From assembly GCF_016887965.1 (NCBI RefSeq), contig NZ_JAFDVD010000003.1:358198-422197 (forward strand): DNA of 64,000 bases, in the 5' to 3' direction. Positions within the stretch are counted from its first letter, which is position 1. Every line of letters starts with the position of its first letter. The notes beneath the pieces were generated by a model, which was given only the letters and a program-made list of their open reading frames with translations, did no database searches and was not told the origin of the DNA. This document shows, piece after piece, positions 25,026 to 34,491 of the stretch. Both the position numbers and the translations under genes were made by a program. This DNA comes from Phycicoccus sonneratiae (lineage in GTDB: Bacteria; Actinomycetota; Actinomycetes; Actinomycetales; Dermatophilaceae).

Positions 25026-26213
25026 ATGGCCGCTGCTCGCTATCTTGCCTTGCTACTCGCCGCGGCTCTGGCGGGGTGCAGCCTCGTCACGCCTGAACCT
25101 CCCTCACCGGGTCAGAAATCCACCGATCCGGCAGAGACTGGGAAGACCACGTCTCCTGCGGGATGGCGGGCGGTGTTCGAGGATCACGATGAAGCGGTGC
25201 TCAGACTGGCTGTCAGTTCGTGTGAGGACGGCGCTTGGATGGGGACCGGCTTTCTCCTCGATGACGGTCATGTCGTGACGGCGGCTCACGTCGCGAACGG
25301 TGCCCAAGCGATCTCGGCACAAACTGAGGAGGGTGAGACCGCCGACGCGTTGGTCGTCGACGTGTTCCCGGATCACGATCTCGCGGTTCTGGAGCTCACG
25401 GAGCCCCTCGGGGGTGAGCCCTTCCAGCTTGCGTCGCGGGTGCCCGAGCGTGGCAGCCCCATCGCCATCGTCGGTTACCCCCTGGGGAGCTACACGCTGC
25501 AGATCAGCCAAGGAATCGTCAAGGGACTCGATGAACGGATCGCGGGCGAGGACGGGACGATTGAGCGGGCCCACGTCACCGACGCGGCCGGCAACGGTGG
25601 AAACAGTGGCGGTCCGGTCCTCGACGAAGACGGGTCGGTCGTCGGCGTCTTCACCGCTGTTGGTCTGGCCGCCTCCGACAGCGTTCCGTCGGCGACCGTG
25701 CGAGCGGAGGGGACCGGATTCTTCATCCCGGTCGATGACCTCAGCAGCGACTTGGCTGCCCTGGAAGCCGACGACAGTCCTGATACCGCCTGTTCCAGCG
25801 ATGACGTGATTCCGCCGGAGGACAACCCCCCCGACGAGGGTGACGCCCTCGAGATCAGCGACGAAGCAGATCCTCTCGAAGCCATCGTCGGCCAGGTCTT
25901 GTTCACGCACGGCACTCTGATCAACGAGGGTTCGTTCCCCGCGGCCTTCGAGTCGTTCACCCCTCGAGAACAGCAGGAGCTGGGGGGGCTTGATGCCTGG
26001 ACGCAAGGTGTCGCTGGTTCGACGTGGCGATCCATAGACGTTCAGTCTGCTTCGGACGAGGAGAGCGGCGTTTCGGCCAAGGTCCTGCTCAAGACCGAGG
26101 ACATCATGGACGACGAAGTGATATGTCGCGCCTTCGCACTGACCTACACCTTCACCTGGGAGGAAGAGGGCCTTCTCATCGATCGTGCGTCGGGGCGTGC
26201 CACCGGCTGCTGA
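25026..26213 (+). CDS. secreted lipoprotein trypsin-like (S1C) serine protease
   Basis: A 395-residue lipoprotein: signal peptide with lipobox LAGC (Cys18), a linker, then a trypsin-like domain with catalytic triad His88 (VVTAAHVA), Asp118 (DHDLAVLEL) and Ser194 (GNGGNSGGPV), the pattern of HtrA-type proteases. There is no PDZ domain; the remaining 150 or so residues form a separate acidic domain beginning near residue 265. ATG 25026 has GGGAGGGC upstream. The gene is clearly less GC-rich (about 63% in a sampled stretch) and has more A/T third positions than its neighbours, so it is probably a recent acquisition. Confidence 0.88.
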   Translation: MAAARYLALLLAAALAGCSLVTPEPPSPGQKSTDPAETGKTTSPAGWRAVFEDHDEAVLRLAVSSCEDGAWMGTGFLLDDGHVVTAAHVANGAQAISAQTEEGETADALVVDVFPDHDLAVLELTEPLGGEPFQLASRVPERGSPIAIVGYPLGSYTLQISQGIVKGLDERIAGEDGTIERAHVTDAAGNGGNSGGPVLDEDGSVVGVFTAVGLAASDSVPSATVRAEGTGFFIPVDDLSSDLAALEADDSPDTACSSDDVIPPEDNPPDEGDALEISDEADPLEAIVGQVLFTHGTLINEGSFPAAFESFTPREQQELGGLDAWTQGVAGSTWRSIDVQSASDEESGVSAKVLLKTEDIMDDEVICRAFALTYTFTWEEEGLLIDRASGRATGC

Positions 26214-26225
26214 GCCGACGCCGCC

Positions 26226-27170
26226 TCAGAGCGCCTCGAGCGTCCGGCCCAACGCCTCCAGCTGCCACGCCGTGTCGGCGTCCGGTCCGGACGCGGCGAG
26301 CAGGGCGGGGACGAACGACGCGACGTCGGCGAGTGCCCAGCGCCGCTCGCGGCCGGCCATCCGCTCCGGGTCGACCAGCCGACCGGTGAGCTCGGCGTAG
26401 AGCGCCGCGACGTCGAGGTCCGTGCGGGCGGCGACGAGCCACAGGTCGCGCTCCGGCTCGGCCGCGCGCGCCGTGTCCCAGTCGACGAGCCGCGGCCCGG
26501 CGCCGGTCCGCACGACGTTGCCCGGGTGCGGCTCACCGTGCGTGACGACGACCCGCCCCGGGTCACAGGCGACCGAGGCGTCGAGTCGCCGCAGCTCGCG
26601 GCGCAGCGCGCCGAGCCGGGGGGCGAGGACGTCGGCCACCTCCGGCCCGAGCGGACCCCCGTCCGGACGACGGCCCCGGGCCACAGCGGCGAGGACGCCG
26701 TCGAGTGCCGGACGCCCGGGGAGGTCGGGCTCCTCCGGCGGCGCGGCGTGCCGCACCCCGTGCAGCCCGGCGAGGAGCCGGACGAGGGCCTCGGCCTCGG
26801 CGTCGGACCACCGGTCGGAGAACCGGCCGGCCTCGCCCTCCAGCCAGGGCTGCACCGACACCGCCCACAACCCCGAGCGCGCGAGCAGCGTGCCGTCACG
26901 CCCCGGCACCGGCCCGTGCGCCTCGGGCACCCCCGCGGCCCGGGCGGCGGCCGCGACCCCGAAGGCCCCGGCCAGCCGTTCCCACCCGCCCGGCCCGTCG
27001 ACGGCGTCGGCGGACGCGAAGCAGGCCCGCCCGTCGTCGTCCTCGACCCGCCAGTGGTGGCTGCCGAACCCGACCGGCAGGTACCCCGCCGCCGTCGCCC
27101 CGGGCCGCCAGCCGTCACGCACGATCGCGAGGACGCGGGCGGGCGGGAGGTCCGGTGGCGGCGACTGCAC
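26226..27170 (-). CDS. aminoglycoside phosphotransferase-like kinase
   Basis: A 314-residue protein of the APH/choline kinase-like family. Catalytic-loop motif VVVTHGEPHPGNVV (the Brenner HGDxHxGN pattern, Asp replaced by Glu) and RLVDWDTARAAEPERDLW (metal-binding Asp) are present; the nucleotide-binding N-lobe is less conserved. Substrate is unknown and no resistance role should be assumed. GTG 27170 follows a -10-like TACGGT by 6 bases, so it may be leaderless. Its stop is 12 bases from the protease stop. Confidence 0.85.
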   Translation of the reverse strand: MQSPPPDLPPARVLAIVRDGWRPGATAAGYLPVGFGSHHWRVEDDDGRACFASADAVDGPGGWERLAGAFGVAAAARAAGVPEAHGPVPGRDGTLLARSGLWAVSVQPWLEGEAGRFSDRWSDAEAEALVRLLAGLHGVRHAAPPEEPDLPGRPALDGVLAAVARGRRPDGGPLGPEVADVLAPRLGALRRELRRLDASVACDPGRVVVTHGEPHPGNVVRTGAGPRLVDWDTARAAEPERDLWLVAARTDLDVAALYAELTGRLVDPERMAGRERRWALADVASFVPALLAASGPDADTAWQLEALGRTLEAL

Positions 27171-27182
27171 CCGGCCACCGTA
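27171..27182 (-). promoter_or_regulatory. possible leaderless -10 box for the APH-like gene
   Basis: On the minus strand TACGGT (27182-27177) is followed by 6 bases and GTG 27170. Confidence 0.4.
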
Positions 27183-27242
27183 GGAGGGTGGTCACCGCGT
27201 CCGCACCGTGGTTTCGCCGCCGGTCGTCGGACGCCTCCCGGT

Positions 27243-28391
27243 TCACTCAGGAACGAGCGCCGCCCGCACGGCGGCCCGCAGGTCGCCCCCGGCCTCCTGC
27301 GCCGCGTGGCGCATCCGGAGGTAGCCCGCCCCGCCGCGGGCGAGCCCCTCGACACCGCGCAGCTCGTCGACGCAGCCCAGCCGTCGGGCCACCGGCTCGA
27401 GGCGGTCGAGCAGGGTGAGCACGTCCTCGACGACCTTGACCTCGCGGCTGCGGGCGTCGGCGACGATGATCGCGTCGAGGCCGTACCGGGCTGCGCGCCA
27501 CTTGTTCTCCTGCACGTGCCACGGCGGGAGCGGGTCCGGGAGCCGGCCGCGGTCGAGCCGCTCCTCGAGGTGCACGACGAGGCAGTGGACGAACGCCGCG
27601 ATCGCCGCGACGTCGGCCACCGACGTCAGCCCGTCGCAGGCCCGGACCTCGATCGTCCCGAGCCGCAGCGAGGGCCGGATGTCCCACCGCAGCTCGCTGA
27701 CGTCGTCGACGACCCCGGTGGTGAACACGTCGCGCAGGTAGGACCGGTACTGCGCCCAGGTCTCGAACTGGAAGGGCAGGCCGGCCGTCGGCAGCTGCTG
27801 GAAGAGCATCGTCCGGTTGCTCGCGTACCCCGTGTCGACGCCGCCGGTGAACGGCGAGGACGCCGAGAGCGCCGTGAGGTGCGGGTGGTAGGTGAGCAGC
27901 GCGTTGAGCAGCGGCCAGACCTTCGCGGCCGAGGTGACCCCGACGTGCACGTGCACGCCGTAGATGACCATCTGCCGGCCCCACCACTGGGTGCGGTCGA
28001 TGAGCGTCTCGTAGCGCTGCCCGGGGGAGACCTCCTGGTCCTCCCACCGCGTGAACGGGTGCGCGCCCCCCGCGAACAGCTGCACCCCGAGCCCGTCGGC
28101 CGCCTGCCGCACCCGCGACAGGCCGTGCTCGAGGTCCTCGACCGCCGCGGCGGCGTTCTCGCAGACGCCGGTGACGATCTCGACGGTGTTGAGCAGCAGC
28201 TCCTTGGTGACGAGCGAGCGCCCCGGCCCGGTGGCCCCGCCGCGCGCCGGCCGGGCGTCCTCCTCGAGGGCCGCGAGCAGCTCCGGGGCGCGCGAGACGA
28301 GGTCGAGGCTCGTCGGGTCGACGAGCCCGAGCTCCCACTCCACGCCCAACGTCCGTCCCGCGGAGGGCCGGAAGGTGCGGTGGGCGGCCAT
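27243..28391 (-). CDS. carboxylate-amine ligase (YbdK/EgtA-like glutamate-cysteine ligase 2)
   Basis: A 382-residue ATP-grasp-like GCS2 protein. The N-terminal LGVEWELGLVDPTSLDLVSRAPELL, the strand block MVIYGVHVHVGV, LRWDIRPSLRLGTIEVRACDG and the final helices match the YbdK/GshA-type carboxylate-amine ligases. It is inferred to form a gamma-glutamyl (or related) amide with an unknown amine. It starts 8 bases after the arcA stop, so the two are almost certainly cotranscribed. A role together with arginine deiminase is not described to my knowledge. Confidence 0.85.
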   Translation of the reverse strand: MAAHRTFRPSAGRTLGVEWELGLVDPTSLDLVSRAPELLAALEEDARPARGGATGPGRSLVTKELLLNTVEIVTGVCENAAAAVEDLEHGLSRVRQAADGLGVQLFAGGAHPFTRWEDQEVSPGQRYETLIDRTQWWGRQMVIYGVHVHVGVTSAAKVWPLLNALLTYHPHLTALSASSPFTGGVDTGYASNRTMLFQQLPTAGLPFQFETWAQYRSYLRDVFTTGVVDDVSELRWDIRPSLRLGTIEVRACDGLTSVADVAAIAAFVHCLVVHLEERLDRGRLPDPLPPWHVQENKWRAARYGLDAIIVADARSREVKVVEDVLTLLDRLEPVARRLGCVDELRGVEGLARGGAGYLRMRHAAQEAGGDLRAAVRAALVPE

Positions 28392-28399
28392 CGCCGGGC

Positions 28400-29653
28400 T
28401 CAGTAGTCGACGGGGTCGCGCACGAGCGGGCAGGTCATGCAGTGGCCGCCCCCGCGACCCCGACCCAGCTCGGCCCCCCGGATCTCGACGACCTCGACGC
28501 CCGCGCCCCGCAGCAGCGCGTTCGTCGTCGTGTTGCGGTCGTAGGTGAAGACCACCCCGGGCTCGACGGCGACCGCGTTGTTGCCGCTGTCCCACTGCTG
28601 GCGCTCGGAGGCGTACGAGTCGCCGCCGGTCTCGATGACGCGCAGGCCGTCGAGCCCGAGCGACTCCGCGACGACCTTGGTGAACGAGCCCTCGCCCCGG
28701 TCCTCGATCTCGACCCCGGGCGCGGCGTCGGACGGGTGCAGCACGAAGGTGTGCACGCCGTCCATGATCGTCGGGTAGAGCGTGACGACGTCGCGGTCGG
28801 CGAAGGTGAAGACGGTGTCGAGGTGCATCGCCGCCCGCAGCTGCGGCATCCCGGCGACGACGACCTTCTCGGCGGCGCCCTGCGCGAAGAGGGTCGCCGC
28901 GACCTGGGTGATCGCCTGCCGGGAGGTGCGTTCGCTCATCCCCAGGAGGACCACGCCGTTGCCGACCGGCATGACGTCACCGCCCTCGAGCGTGGCCTCG
29001 CCCCAGTCGGTCTCGGGGTCGCCCCACCAGATGGGGGCCCCGGTGAAGTCGGGGTGGAAGGTGTAGATCGCCTTGTAGATGATCGTCTCGTTCTGGCGGG
29101 CCGGCCAGTAGAGCGGGTTGAGGGTCAGGCCGCCGTAGACCCAGCACGTGGTGTCGCGCGTGTAGAGGGTGTTCGGCAGCGGGGGCAGGAGGTACTCGCG
29201 GCTCCCGGTCTGCTCGCGGGCGAGCAGCACCCACGGCGTGCGGAACTCCTCGGGCAGGTCGACGATGGCCAGCCCGCCGATGAGGAACTCCGCGAGTCGG
29301 TGCGGGTCGAGGGTCTCGAGGAAGGCGCGGGTCGAGTCGACGAGCCCGAGCCCGACGTGGTTGGGCACGATCTTGCGGTCGAGCAGCCAGTCGCGGGCGC
29401 CGGGCACGGCCATCGTCTCGGCGAGGACGTCGTGCAGCTCGAGGACCTCGACGCCGCGCGCGGTGAGCTCGGCGACGAAGTCGGCGTGGTCGCGCTCGGC
29501 CTGTCCGACCCAGAGCACGTCGTCGAAGAGCAGGTCCGTGGAGTTCGTCGGCGTCAGCCGCCGGTGGGCAAGTCCGGGGCGGCACACGAGCACCTTGCGG
29601 AGGCGCCCCACCTCGGAGTGGACGCCGTAGGTCGCGGGTCGGGGGTCGGGCAT
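28400..29653 (-). CDS. arcA: arginine deiminase
   Basis: A 417-residue guanidino-group hydrolase converting arginine to citrulline and ammonia. Conserved features are [39 protein letters not shown] and the catalytic Cys in [14 protein letters not shown], near the C-terminus. Length matches the family (about 410). GGAGG lies 8 bases before ATG 29653. The usual arcB, arcC and arcD neighbours are absent; the following gene is the YbdK-like ligase. Confidence 0.94.
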   Translation of the reverse strand: MPDPRPATYGVHSEVGRLRKVLVCRPGLAHRRLTPTNSTDLLFDDVLWVGQAERDHADFVAELTARGVEVLELHDVLAETMAVPGARDWLLDRKIVPNHVGLGLVDSTRAFLETLDPHRLAEFLIGGLAIVDLPEEFRTPWVLLAREQTGSREYLLPPLPNTLYTRDTTCWVYGGLTLNPLYWPARQNETIIYKAIYTFHPDFTGAPIWWGDPETDWGEATLEGGDVMPVGNGVVLLGMSERTSRQAITQVAATLFAQGAAEKVVVAGMPQLRAAMHLDTVFTFADRDVVTLYPTIMDGVHTFVLHPSDAAPGVEIEDRGEGSFTKVVAESLGLDGLRVIETGGDSYASERQQWDSGNNAVAVEPGVVFTYDRNTTTNALLRGAGVEVVEIRGAELGRGRGGGHCMTCPLVRDPVDY

Positions 29654-29741
29654 GCGCGGGCCTCCGGTCGGCGGCAGCGCGACGGACGTCCCGCTGCTGC
29701 CCCCGATCCCACCACAGCCGGCAGGGCGGCACCAGCGCGGG

Positions 29742-31037
29742 TCAGGTCGCGGCGGCGGGCTCCGGTGGCGTGGGGACCGGGTCGGGCGCGCCGCCGTCGG
29801 TGCGTGGGGGCGGCGCGACGAGGACGGCGACCGCGGTCGTCGCCGGGATGGCGAGGACGAGGCCGATGGCGCTGGCGAGGGTGCGCACGACCTCGGCGGT
29901 GATGTCCTCGGAGAGGAAGAGCTTGTCGGCGCCCTGCCCGGAGAGCGCGATGAGCAGGAGGATGGGCAGCGCGGCACCGGCGTACGCGAAGACGATCGTG
30001 TACACGGTCGACGCGAGGTGGTCGCGGCCGATCCGCATCGCCGACGCGAAGAGGGCGGCACGGCTGCGGAACGGGTCCGCCGAGCGCAGCTCCCACACCG
30101 CCGAGGTCTGGCTGATCGTCACGTCGTTGAGGACGCCGAAGGCCGCGATGAGCACCCCGCACGCGACGAGGTCGTGGAGGTGCACCTCGCCCGCGAGCGC
30201 CTGCAGCAGACCGCCGTTCTCGTCACCGACCCCGGTGAGCCGGGCCGCGTCCGAGCCGAGCACGCCGGCGACGGCGGTGAGCCCGAGGCCGACGACGGTG
30301 CCGATGAGTGCGGTCGAGGTCCGCAGGCTGAGGCCGTGCGTGAGGTAGAGGACGAGCAGCATCGTCGCCCCGGACGCCGTGAGGCCGACGGCCACCGGGT
30401 CCGCACCCTGGAGCAGGGCCGGCGCGACGAACTCCAGGAGCACGTAGCCGCCGATGCCGAGGCTGACGAGCGCCGCCAGGCCCCGCCAGCGGGCCACGAC
30501 GAGCACGAGCACGACGAAGACGGCCGCGAGGACGAGGAGGGGCGGGTCGCGGTCGACGCCCGCGAACGAGTACGCGTCGTCGATGACGGCTCCCTGCTCG
30601 GCGGCGTCGGCGACCGCCTCGTCGGGCAGCCGGAGCAGGACGACCGTGTCGCCGGCGCGCAGCCCCGAGCGGGTGACCTCGGGCTGGATGCGCACGGTGC
30701 GGGTCGAGCCGTCCTCGAGCCGGACGGCCAGCTGGCCGCAGTCCGGCGCGCCGACCGGCCCCCCGTCGGTGGCGTCCGGTACCGCGGCCGGGCAGGCCTC
30801 GGTGAGCGAGAGGACGGTGGCCCGGGGGAAGGTCGCGCCGGACACGGCGTAGTCGAGGTCGGGGTTGGTCGGCACCTCGCCCCGCGGCCAGAGGGTGACG
30901 AGCCCGACGACGGTGGCCGCCGCGGTGAGGGCGACGAGCAGGACGACGACGACCCGGGTGAGCAGCGGCGTCGGAGCCGGAGGCACGGCCGCACGGGGTC
31001 CGGACGCGCCCTCGGTGACGGCGTGGTGGTGGCCCAT
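29742..31037 (-). CDS. YibE/F-like membrane protein
   Basis: A 431-residue integral membrane protein with an N-terminal helix, an extracytoplasmic domain (residues about 55-165) and seven to eight helices. The block [29 protein letters not shown] and the conserved membrane stretch [19 protein letters not shown] are the YibE/F signature. The function of this family is unknown. It starts 7 bases after the nudix gene stop on the same strand, so it belongs to the pncB-pncA-nrtR transcript, which is unusual company. Confidence 0.88.
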   Translation of the reverse strand: MGHHHAVTEGASGPRAAVPPAPTPLLTRVVVVLLVALTAAATVVGLVTLWPRGEVPTNPDLDYAVSGATFPRATVLSLTEACPAAVPDATDGGPVGAPDCGQLAVRLEDGSTRTVRIQPEVTRSGLRAGDTVVLLRLPDEAVADAAEQGAVIDDAYSFAGVDRDPPLLVLAAVFVVLVLVVARWRGLAALVSLGIGGYVLLEFVAPALLQGADPVAVGLTASGATMLLVLYLTHGLSLRTSTALIGTVVGLGLTAVAGVLGSDAARLTGVGDENGGLLQALAGEVHLHDLVACGVLIAAFGVLNDVTISQTSAVWELRSADPFRSRAALFASAMRIGRDHLASTVYTIVFAYAGAALPILLLIALSGQGADKLFLSEDITAEVVRTLASAIGLVLAIPATTAVAVLVAPPPRTDGGAPDPVPTPPEPAAAT

Positions 31038-31044
31038 CGGGAGG

Positions 31045-31761
31045 TCAGTCGCTTCCTCGGGTCGTCGTGCGGAGCATCGGCGGCTGGATCTCGCTCGCCC
31101 TCCCGCGACGGTAGAGCAGGGCCGGGCGGCCCCCCGCCGTGGACACGCCGTGGGCGTCGGTCGGGACGACGAAGCCGTCCGTGCCGAGCACCTTGCGGCG
31201 GAAGTTGCCGAGGTCGGGCGGCGACCCCCACACCGCGGTGTAGACCCGCCGGAGCTCGGGCAGGGTGAACGGTTCGGTGACGAACTCCCGTGCGAGGGTG
31301 GTGTACTCGAGCTTGGCGCGGATGCGCTCGCGGGCGTCGCGGAGGATCTGCTCGTGGTCGAAGGCCAGCGCCGGGGCGTCCGGGCCGCCGTCGAGCACGT
31401 CGTCGACCGACCACCACCGTGCGTTCGCGGCGTCCGAACCCGCGGTGGGCTCCGGCAGGTCCGGGGCGAACGCGACGTGGGCGACCGAGACGACCCGCAT
31501 CCGGGGGTCGCGGTCGGGGGCCGAGTAGGTGCGCAGCTGCTCGAGGTGGCCCTCGAAGCGCTCGACCCCGGTCTCCTCGACGAGCTCGCGCCAGGCCGCG
31601 GTCTCGGCGTCCTCGGCGACCTCGACGAACCCTCCGGGCAGCGCCCACGAGCCGGCGAACGGCTCGACCCCCCGCTCGACGAGGAGCACGGAGAAGACGC
31701 CGTCGCGGATCGTGAAGACGGCGAGGTCGACCGTGACGGCGAAGGGAGGGTGCCCGCTCAC
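31045..31761 (-). CDS. nrtR: NUDIX hydrolase with C-terminal winged helix (NrtR-like regulator)
   Basis: A 238-residue protein: NUDIX domain with box [24 protein letters not shown] (Gly-x5-Glu-x7-Arg-Glu-x2-Glu-Glu intact), then a C-terminal winged-helix segment [28 protein letters not shown], the NrtR architecture. NrtR proteins repress NAD salvage genes and are released by ADP-ribose; this one follows pncB and pncA, and a 21-base palindrome lies at 33649 ahead of pncB. GTG 31761 overlaps the pncA stop (GTGA). Confidence 0.85.
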   Translation of the reverse strand: MSGHPPFAVTVDLAVFTIRDGVFSVLLVERGVEPFAGSWALPGGFVEVAEDAETAAWRELVEETGVERFEGHLEQLRTYSAPDRDPRMRVVSVAHVAFAPDLPEPTAGSDAANARWWSVDDVLDGGPDAPALAFDHEQILRDARERIRAKLEYTTLAREFVTEPFTLPELRRVYTAVWGSPPDLGNFRRKVLGTDGFVVPTDAHGVSTAGGRPALLYRRGRASEIQPPMLRTTTRGSD

Positions 31762-32336
31762 GGCCCGACCTCCGCGCCCGCGGCGGCCATCTCGGCGAGC
31801 GCGGCGCGGCTCGTGTCCGGGGCGACCCCGGCGTGCAGCCCCGGCAGCAGCCGCACGCCGAAGCCCTCGCGGCACGCGTCGAGGACGGTGGCGCGCACGC
31901 AGTGGTCGGTGGCGATGCCGGCGACGTCGAGGTGCGTGACGCCGAGGCCGCGGAGGAGGTCGACGAGCGCGACCCCGTCGGCCGTGCGCCCCTCGAAGGC
32001 GCTGTACGCCGCGGAGCCGGCGCCCTTGCGCACCTCGTGGGTGATGCGGCTCGTGTCGAGGGCCGCCGCGTACCCGGCCCCGGGCCCGGTCGAGACGCAG
32101 TGGGCCGGCCACGTCGTCCGGAAGTCGGGGGCCTCGCCGGGGGCGGCGAAGTGGCCGCCGTTCGTGCCGTGCGGCTCGTGCCAGTCGCGGGAGGCGACGA
32201 CGGCTGCGTACCGCCCGGCGTGGGCGGCGACGTGCTCGCCGATCCGCCGGGCCACCTCCGTCCCGCCCTCGACCCCGAGGGCGCCGCCCTCGACGAAGTC
32301 GGTCTGCACGTCGACGACGACGAGCGCGTCAGCCAT
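31758..32336 (-). CDS. pncA: nicotinamidase
   Basis: A 192-residue isochorismatase-fold enzyme that hydrolyses nicotinamide to nicotinate. The catalytic triad is visible: Asp in [10 protein letters not shown], Lys in EVRKGAG, and Cys in [13 protein letters not shown]; the metal site is in [18 protein letters not shown] precedes ATG 32336. It overlaps pncB by 8 bases and feeds the next step of NAD salvage (PncB). Confidence 0.93.
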   Translation of the reverse strand: MADALVVVDVQTDFVEGGALGVEGGTEVARRIGEHVAAHAGRYAAVVASRDWHEPHGTNGGHFAAPGEAPDFRTTWPAHCVSTGPGAGYAAALDTSRITHEVRKGAGSAAYSAFEGRTADGVALVDLLRGLGVTHLDVAGIATDHCVRATVLDACREGFGVRLLPGLHAGVAPDTSRAALAEMAAAGAEVGP

Positions 32337-33633
32337 CGGTCTCTCCTTCGAGGGTTGCGGTGAGGTACGGGCGCCCGGCGGACACCGAGCGCGCGGCCTC
32401 GGGGAGGGTGGCGAGGGCGGACGCGCAGTGCGCCCGGACCTCGGCGAGCGAGGGGTCGTGGACCAGCCGGCCGCCGCGCACGACCGGGACCTGGACCCGC
32501 GTGGCCCCTGCCTCGGCCACGCCGTCGACCCGGTACCACTCGCGGGTGACCCGTCCGGCGGCGTCGTGGGTGCGCCACGCGGTCTTGCCGCCGCCGACCG
32601 AGATCTTGTCGTGGCTCTTCTTCGCGACGGGGTGCAGCGGTCCGTCGGGCTCGAACCCGACCGCCACGAGCTTGTAGACCATGCTCGCGGTCGGGTGCCC
32701 GGAGCCGGTGACGACCCGGGTACCGACGCCGTAGCCGTCGATCGGGGCGTCGGCGAGGGCGGTGATGACGTACTCGTCGAGGTCGCTCGTCGCGACGATG
32801 CGGGTGTCGTGGGCCCCGAGCTCGTCGAGCAGCGCGCGGGCCGCCGCCGCGGTGTCGGCGAGGTCACCGGAGTCGATGCGCACCGCGCCGAGCCCCGGAC
32901 CGGCCACCTCGACGGCGGTGCGGATGCCCTGCTCGACGTCGTACGTGTCGACGAGCAGCGTCGTGTCCTTGCCCTGCACCGCGACCTGGCTGGCGAACGC
33001 CTCGGCCTCGCTCGGGTGGGCGAGGGTGAAGGCGTGGGCCGCGGTGCCGACCGTCGGCACCCCGTGCCGACGCCCGGCCGCGAGGTTGCTCGTCGACGCG
33101 AACCCGGCGACGTGGGCCGCGCGGGCGGCGGCGACCGCGGCCTCCTCGTGTGTGCGCCGGCTTCCCATCTCGACGAGCGGCCGGTCGCCGGCCGCGAGGA
33201 CCATCCGGGCGGCGGCGCTCGCGACGGCGCTGTCGTGGTTGAGGACGCTGAGCACGAGGGTCTCGAGCATCACGCACTCGCCGAGGGTCCCGCGGACGGT
33301 GAGGACCGGGCTGCCGGGGAAGTAGAGGTCGCCCTCGGGGTAGGCGTCGACGTCGCCGGTGAACCGGAAGTCGCGCAGCCACGCGGCCGTCGCGTCGTCG
33401 ACGACCTCCTGGGCGCGCAGCCAGTCGACCTCGGCGGTGTCGAAGCGGAAGTCCGCGAGCATCGGGGCCAGCCGGCCGAGCCCGGCGACGACGCCGTAGC
33501 GGCGGCCCTCGGGCAGCCGACGGGCGAAGGTCTCGAAGACGGCGGGGTGCCCGACGCTGCCGTCACGGACGAAGGCGGTGAGCATCGTCAGCTCGTAGCG
33601 GTCGGTCAGCAGGCCGGGACTCGTGACGGGCAC
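32329..33633 (-). CDS. pncB: nicotinate phosphoribosyltransferase
   Basis: A 434-residue enzyme forming nicotinate mononucleotide from nicotinate and PRPP. Characteristic segments are GLLTDRYELTMLTAF at the start, MGSRRTHEE, VRIDSGDLADTA (phosphate-binding), YGVGTRVVTGSGHPTASMVYKLV and KKSHDKISVGG. GAGGAGG precedes GTG 33633. First gene of the pncB-pncA-nrtR-yibE/F run, with a palindromic NrtR-type site in its promoter. Confidence 0.95.
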   Translation of the reverse strand: MPVTSPGLLTDRYELTMLTAFVRDGSVGHPAVFETFARRLPEGRRYGVVAGLGRLAPMLADFRFDTAEVDWLRAQEVVDDATAAWLRDFRFTGDVDAYPEGDLYFPGSPVLTVRGTLGECVMLETLVLSVLNHDSAVASAAARMVLAAGDRPLVEMGSRRTHEEAAVAAARAAHVAGFASTSNLAAGRRHGVPTVGTAAHAFTLAHPSEAEAFASQVAVQGKDTTLLVDTYDVEQGIRTAVEVAGPGLGAVRIDSGDLADTAAAARALLDELGAHDTRIVATSDLDEYVITALADAPIDGYGVGTRVVTGSGHPTASMVYKLVAVGFEPDGPLHPVAKKSHDKISVGGGKTAWRTHDAAGRVTREWYRVDGVAEAGATRVQVPVVRGGRLVHDPSLAEVRAHCASALATLPEAARSVSAGRPYLTATLEGETDG

Positions 33634-33648
33634 CGGGACCTCCTCGGG

Positions 33649-33669
33649 TTAAAGTCACTGTGACCATAA
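33649..33669. promoter_or_regulatory. putative NrtR operator upstream of pncB
   Basis: A 21-base imperfect palindrome: GTCAC-T-GTGAC core (33654-33664) with outer TTA and TAA at the ends (33649-33651 and 33667-33669), 16 bases before the pncB start. A -10-like TATGGT on the minus strand overlaps it. It is the only strong palindrome ahead of the NAD-salvage operon, so the NrtR-like protein is the likely binder; the sequence is not compared with known NrtR boxes. Confidence 0.65.
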
Positions 33670-33816
33670 CAGGTCGGACGGCCGACGGGGACCATCCTGC
33701 GCGAGTCGGCCGGGTCGTGGGGCGCCGGGGACGGCCCGGGTCCTCGGGGGCGCTCGGGGTCGGCTCAGGGACGCCCCCCAGAGACACGGGACCCCGCGCG
33801 ACGCCACGCTCGACGC

Positions 33817-34491
33817 ATGACGACCACCGCCACCCGCCGGCCGGCGCCGACCGCGACACCCCGCCGGCCACCCGTCCCCGCGACCCCGACGCCCACGACC
33901 GCGCCGGCCGCGCGGCGCACGCACCACCGCTCGACGCGCTCGGCCCGGGTGGCCGCCGCGGCGGTCCTCGGGTCGGTCGCGCTCACCGTCCCGGCCCTCA
34001 CCCTCCTCGGGCGCCCGGACACCGCGACCGTCGACGTCGTCACCTCGTTCCTCATCATCGGCGTGCTCGAGGTCGTCGCCGCCCGCGCCCTGTGGACGAT
34101 GACGCACGACCGCTCGCACCCGGCGGCCCACGCCGCGCTCCTCGGCCGGCTCGGGTACGCGCTGCTCGTGGTGGTCGGCGCGCTCGTGCTGCTCGACGAC
34201 GGCACCCGCGGCGTGACCGAGTTCCGCCAGCACTGGACGAGCGCCGCCGCCGTGGTCGGGCTCGGACTCCTCGCCCTCGCGGTGGCGTTCTGGCACAACC
34301 GCATCGGGGCCCGCATCGTGCCGATGACGCTCGCCGCTGCCGGCCTCGCCGGGATGGCGGTCGCCGTCGTACCGGTCGAGCTCGGGCCCGTCGCGCCGGT
34401 GCTCCCCCTCGTCGTCGGCGACCTGGTGCTCGTCGTGGCCCTCGCCGGTCGCGCCCTCGGACGGCGGGCAGCCGCGCCCCGGCGGCCCTAG
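33817..34491 (+). CDS. hypothetical multi-pass membrane protein
   Basis: A 224-residue protein with a 45-residue Thr/Pro/Arg-rich cytoplasmic head and about six hydrophobic helices (from VAAAAVLGSVALTVPALTLL to LVVGDLVLVVALAG). No motif of a known family was recognised. It stands alone between the pncB promoter and the broken SRPBCC gene; no clear ribosome site. GC-rich codon use like its neighbours. Confidence 0.7.
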   Translation: MTTTATRRPAPTATPRRPPVPATPTPTTAPAARRTHHRSTRSARVAAAAVLGSVALTVPALTLLGRPDTATVDVVTSFLIIGVLEVVAARALWTMTHDRSHPAAHAALLGRLGYALLVVVGALVLLDDGTRGVTEFRQHWTSAAAVVGLGLLALAVAFWHNRIGARIVPMTLAAAGLAGMAVAVVPVELGPVAPVLPLVVGDLVLVVALAGRALGRRAAAPRRP

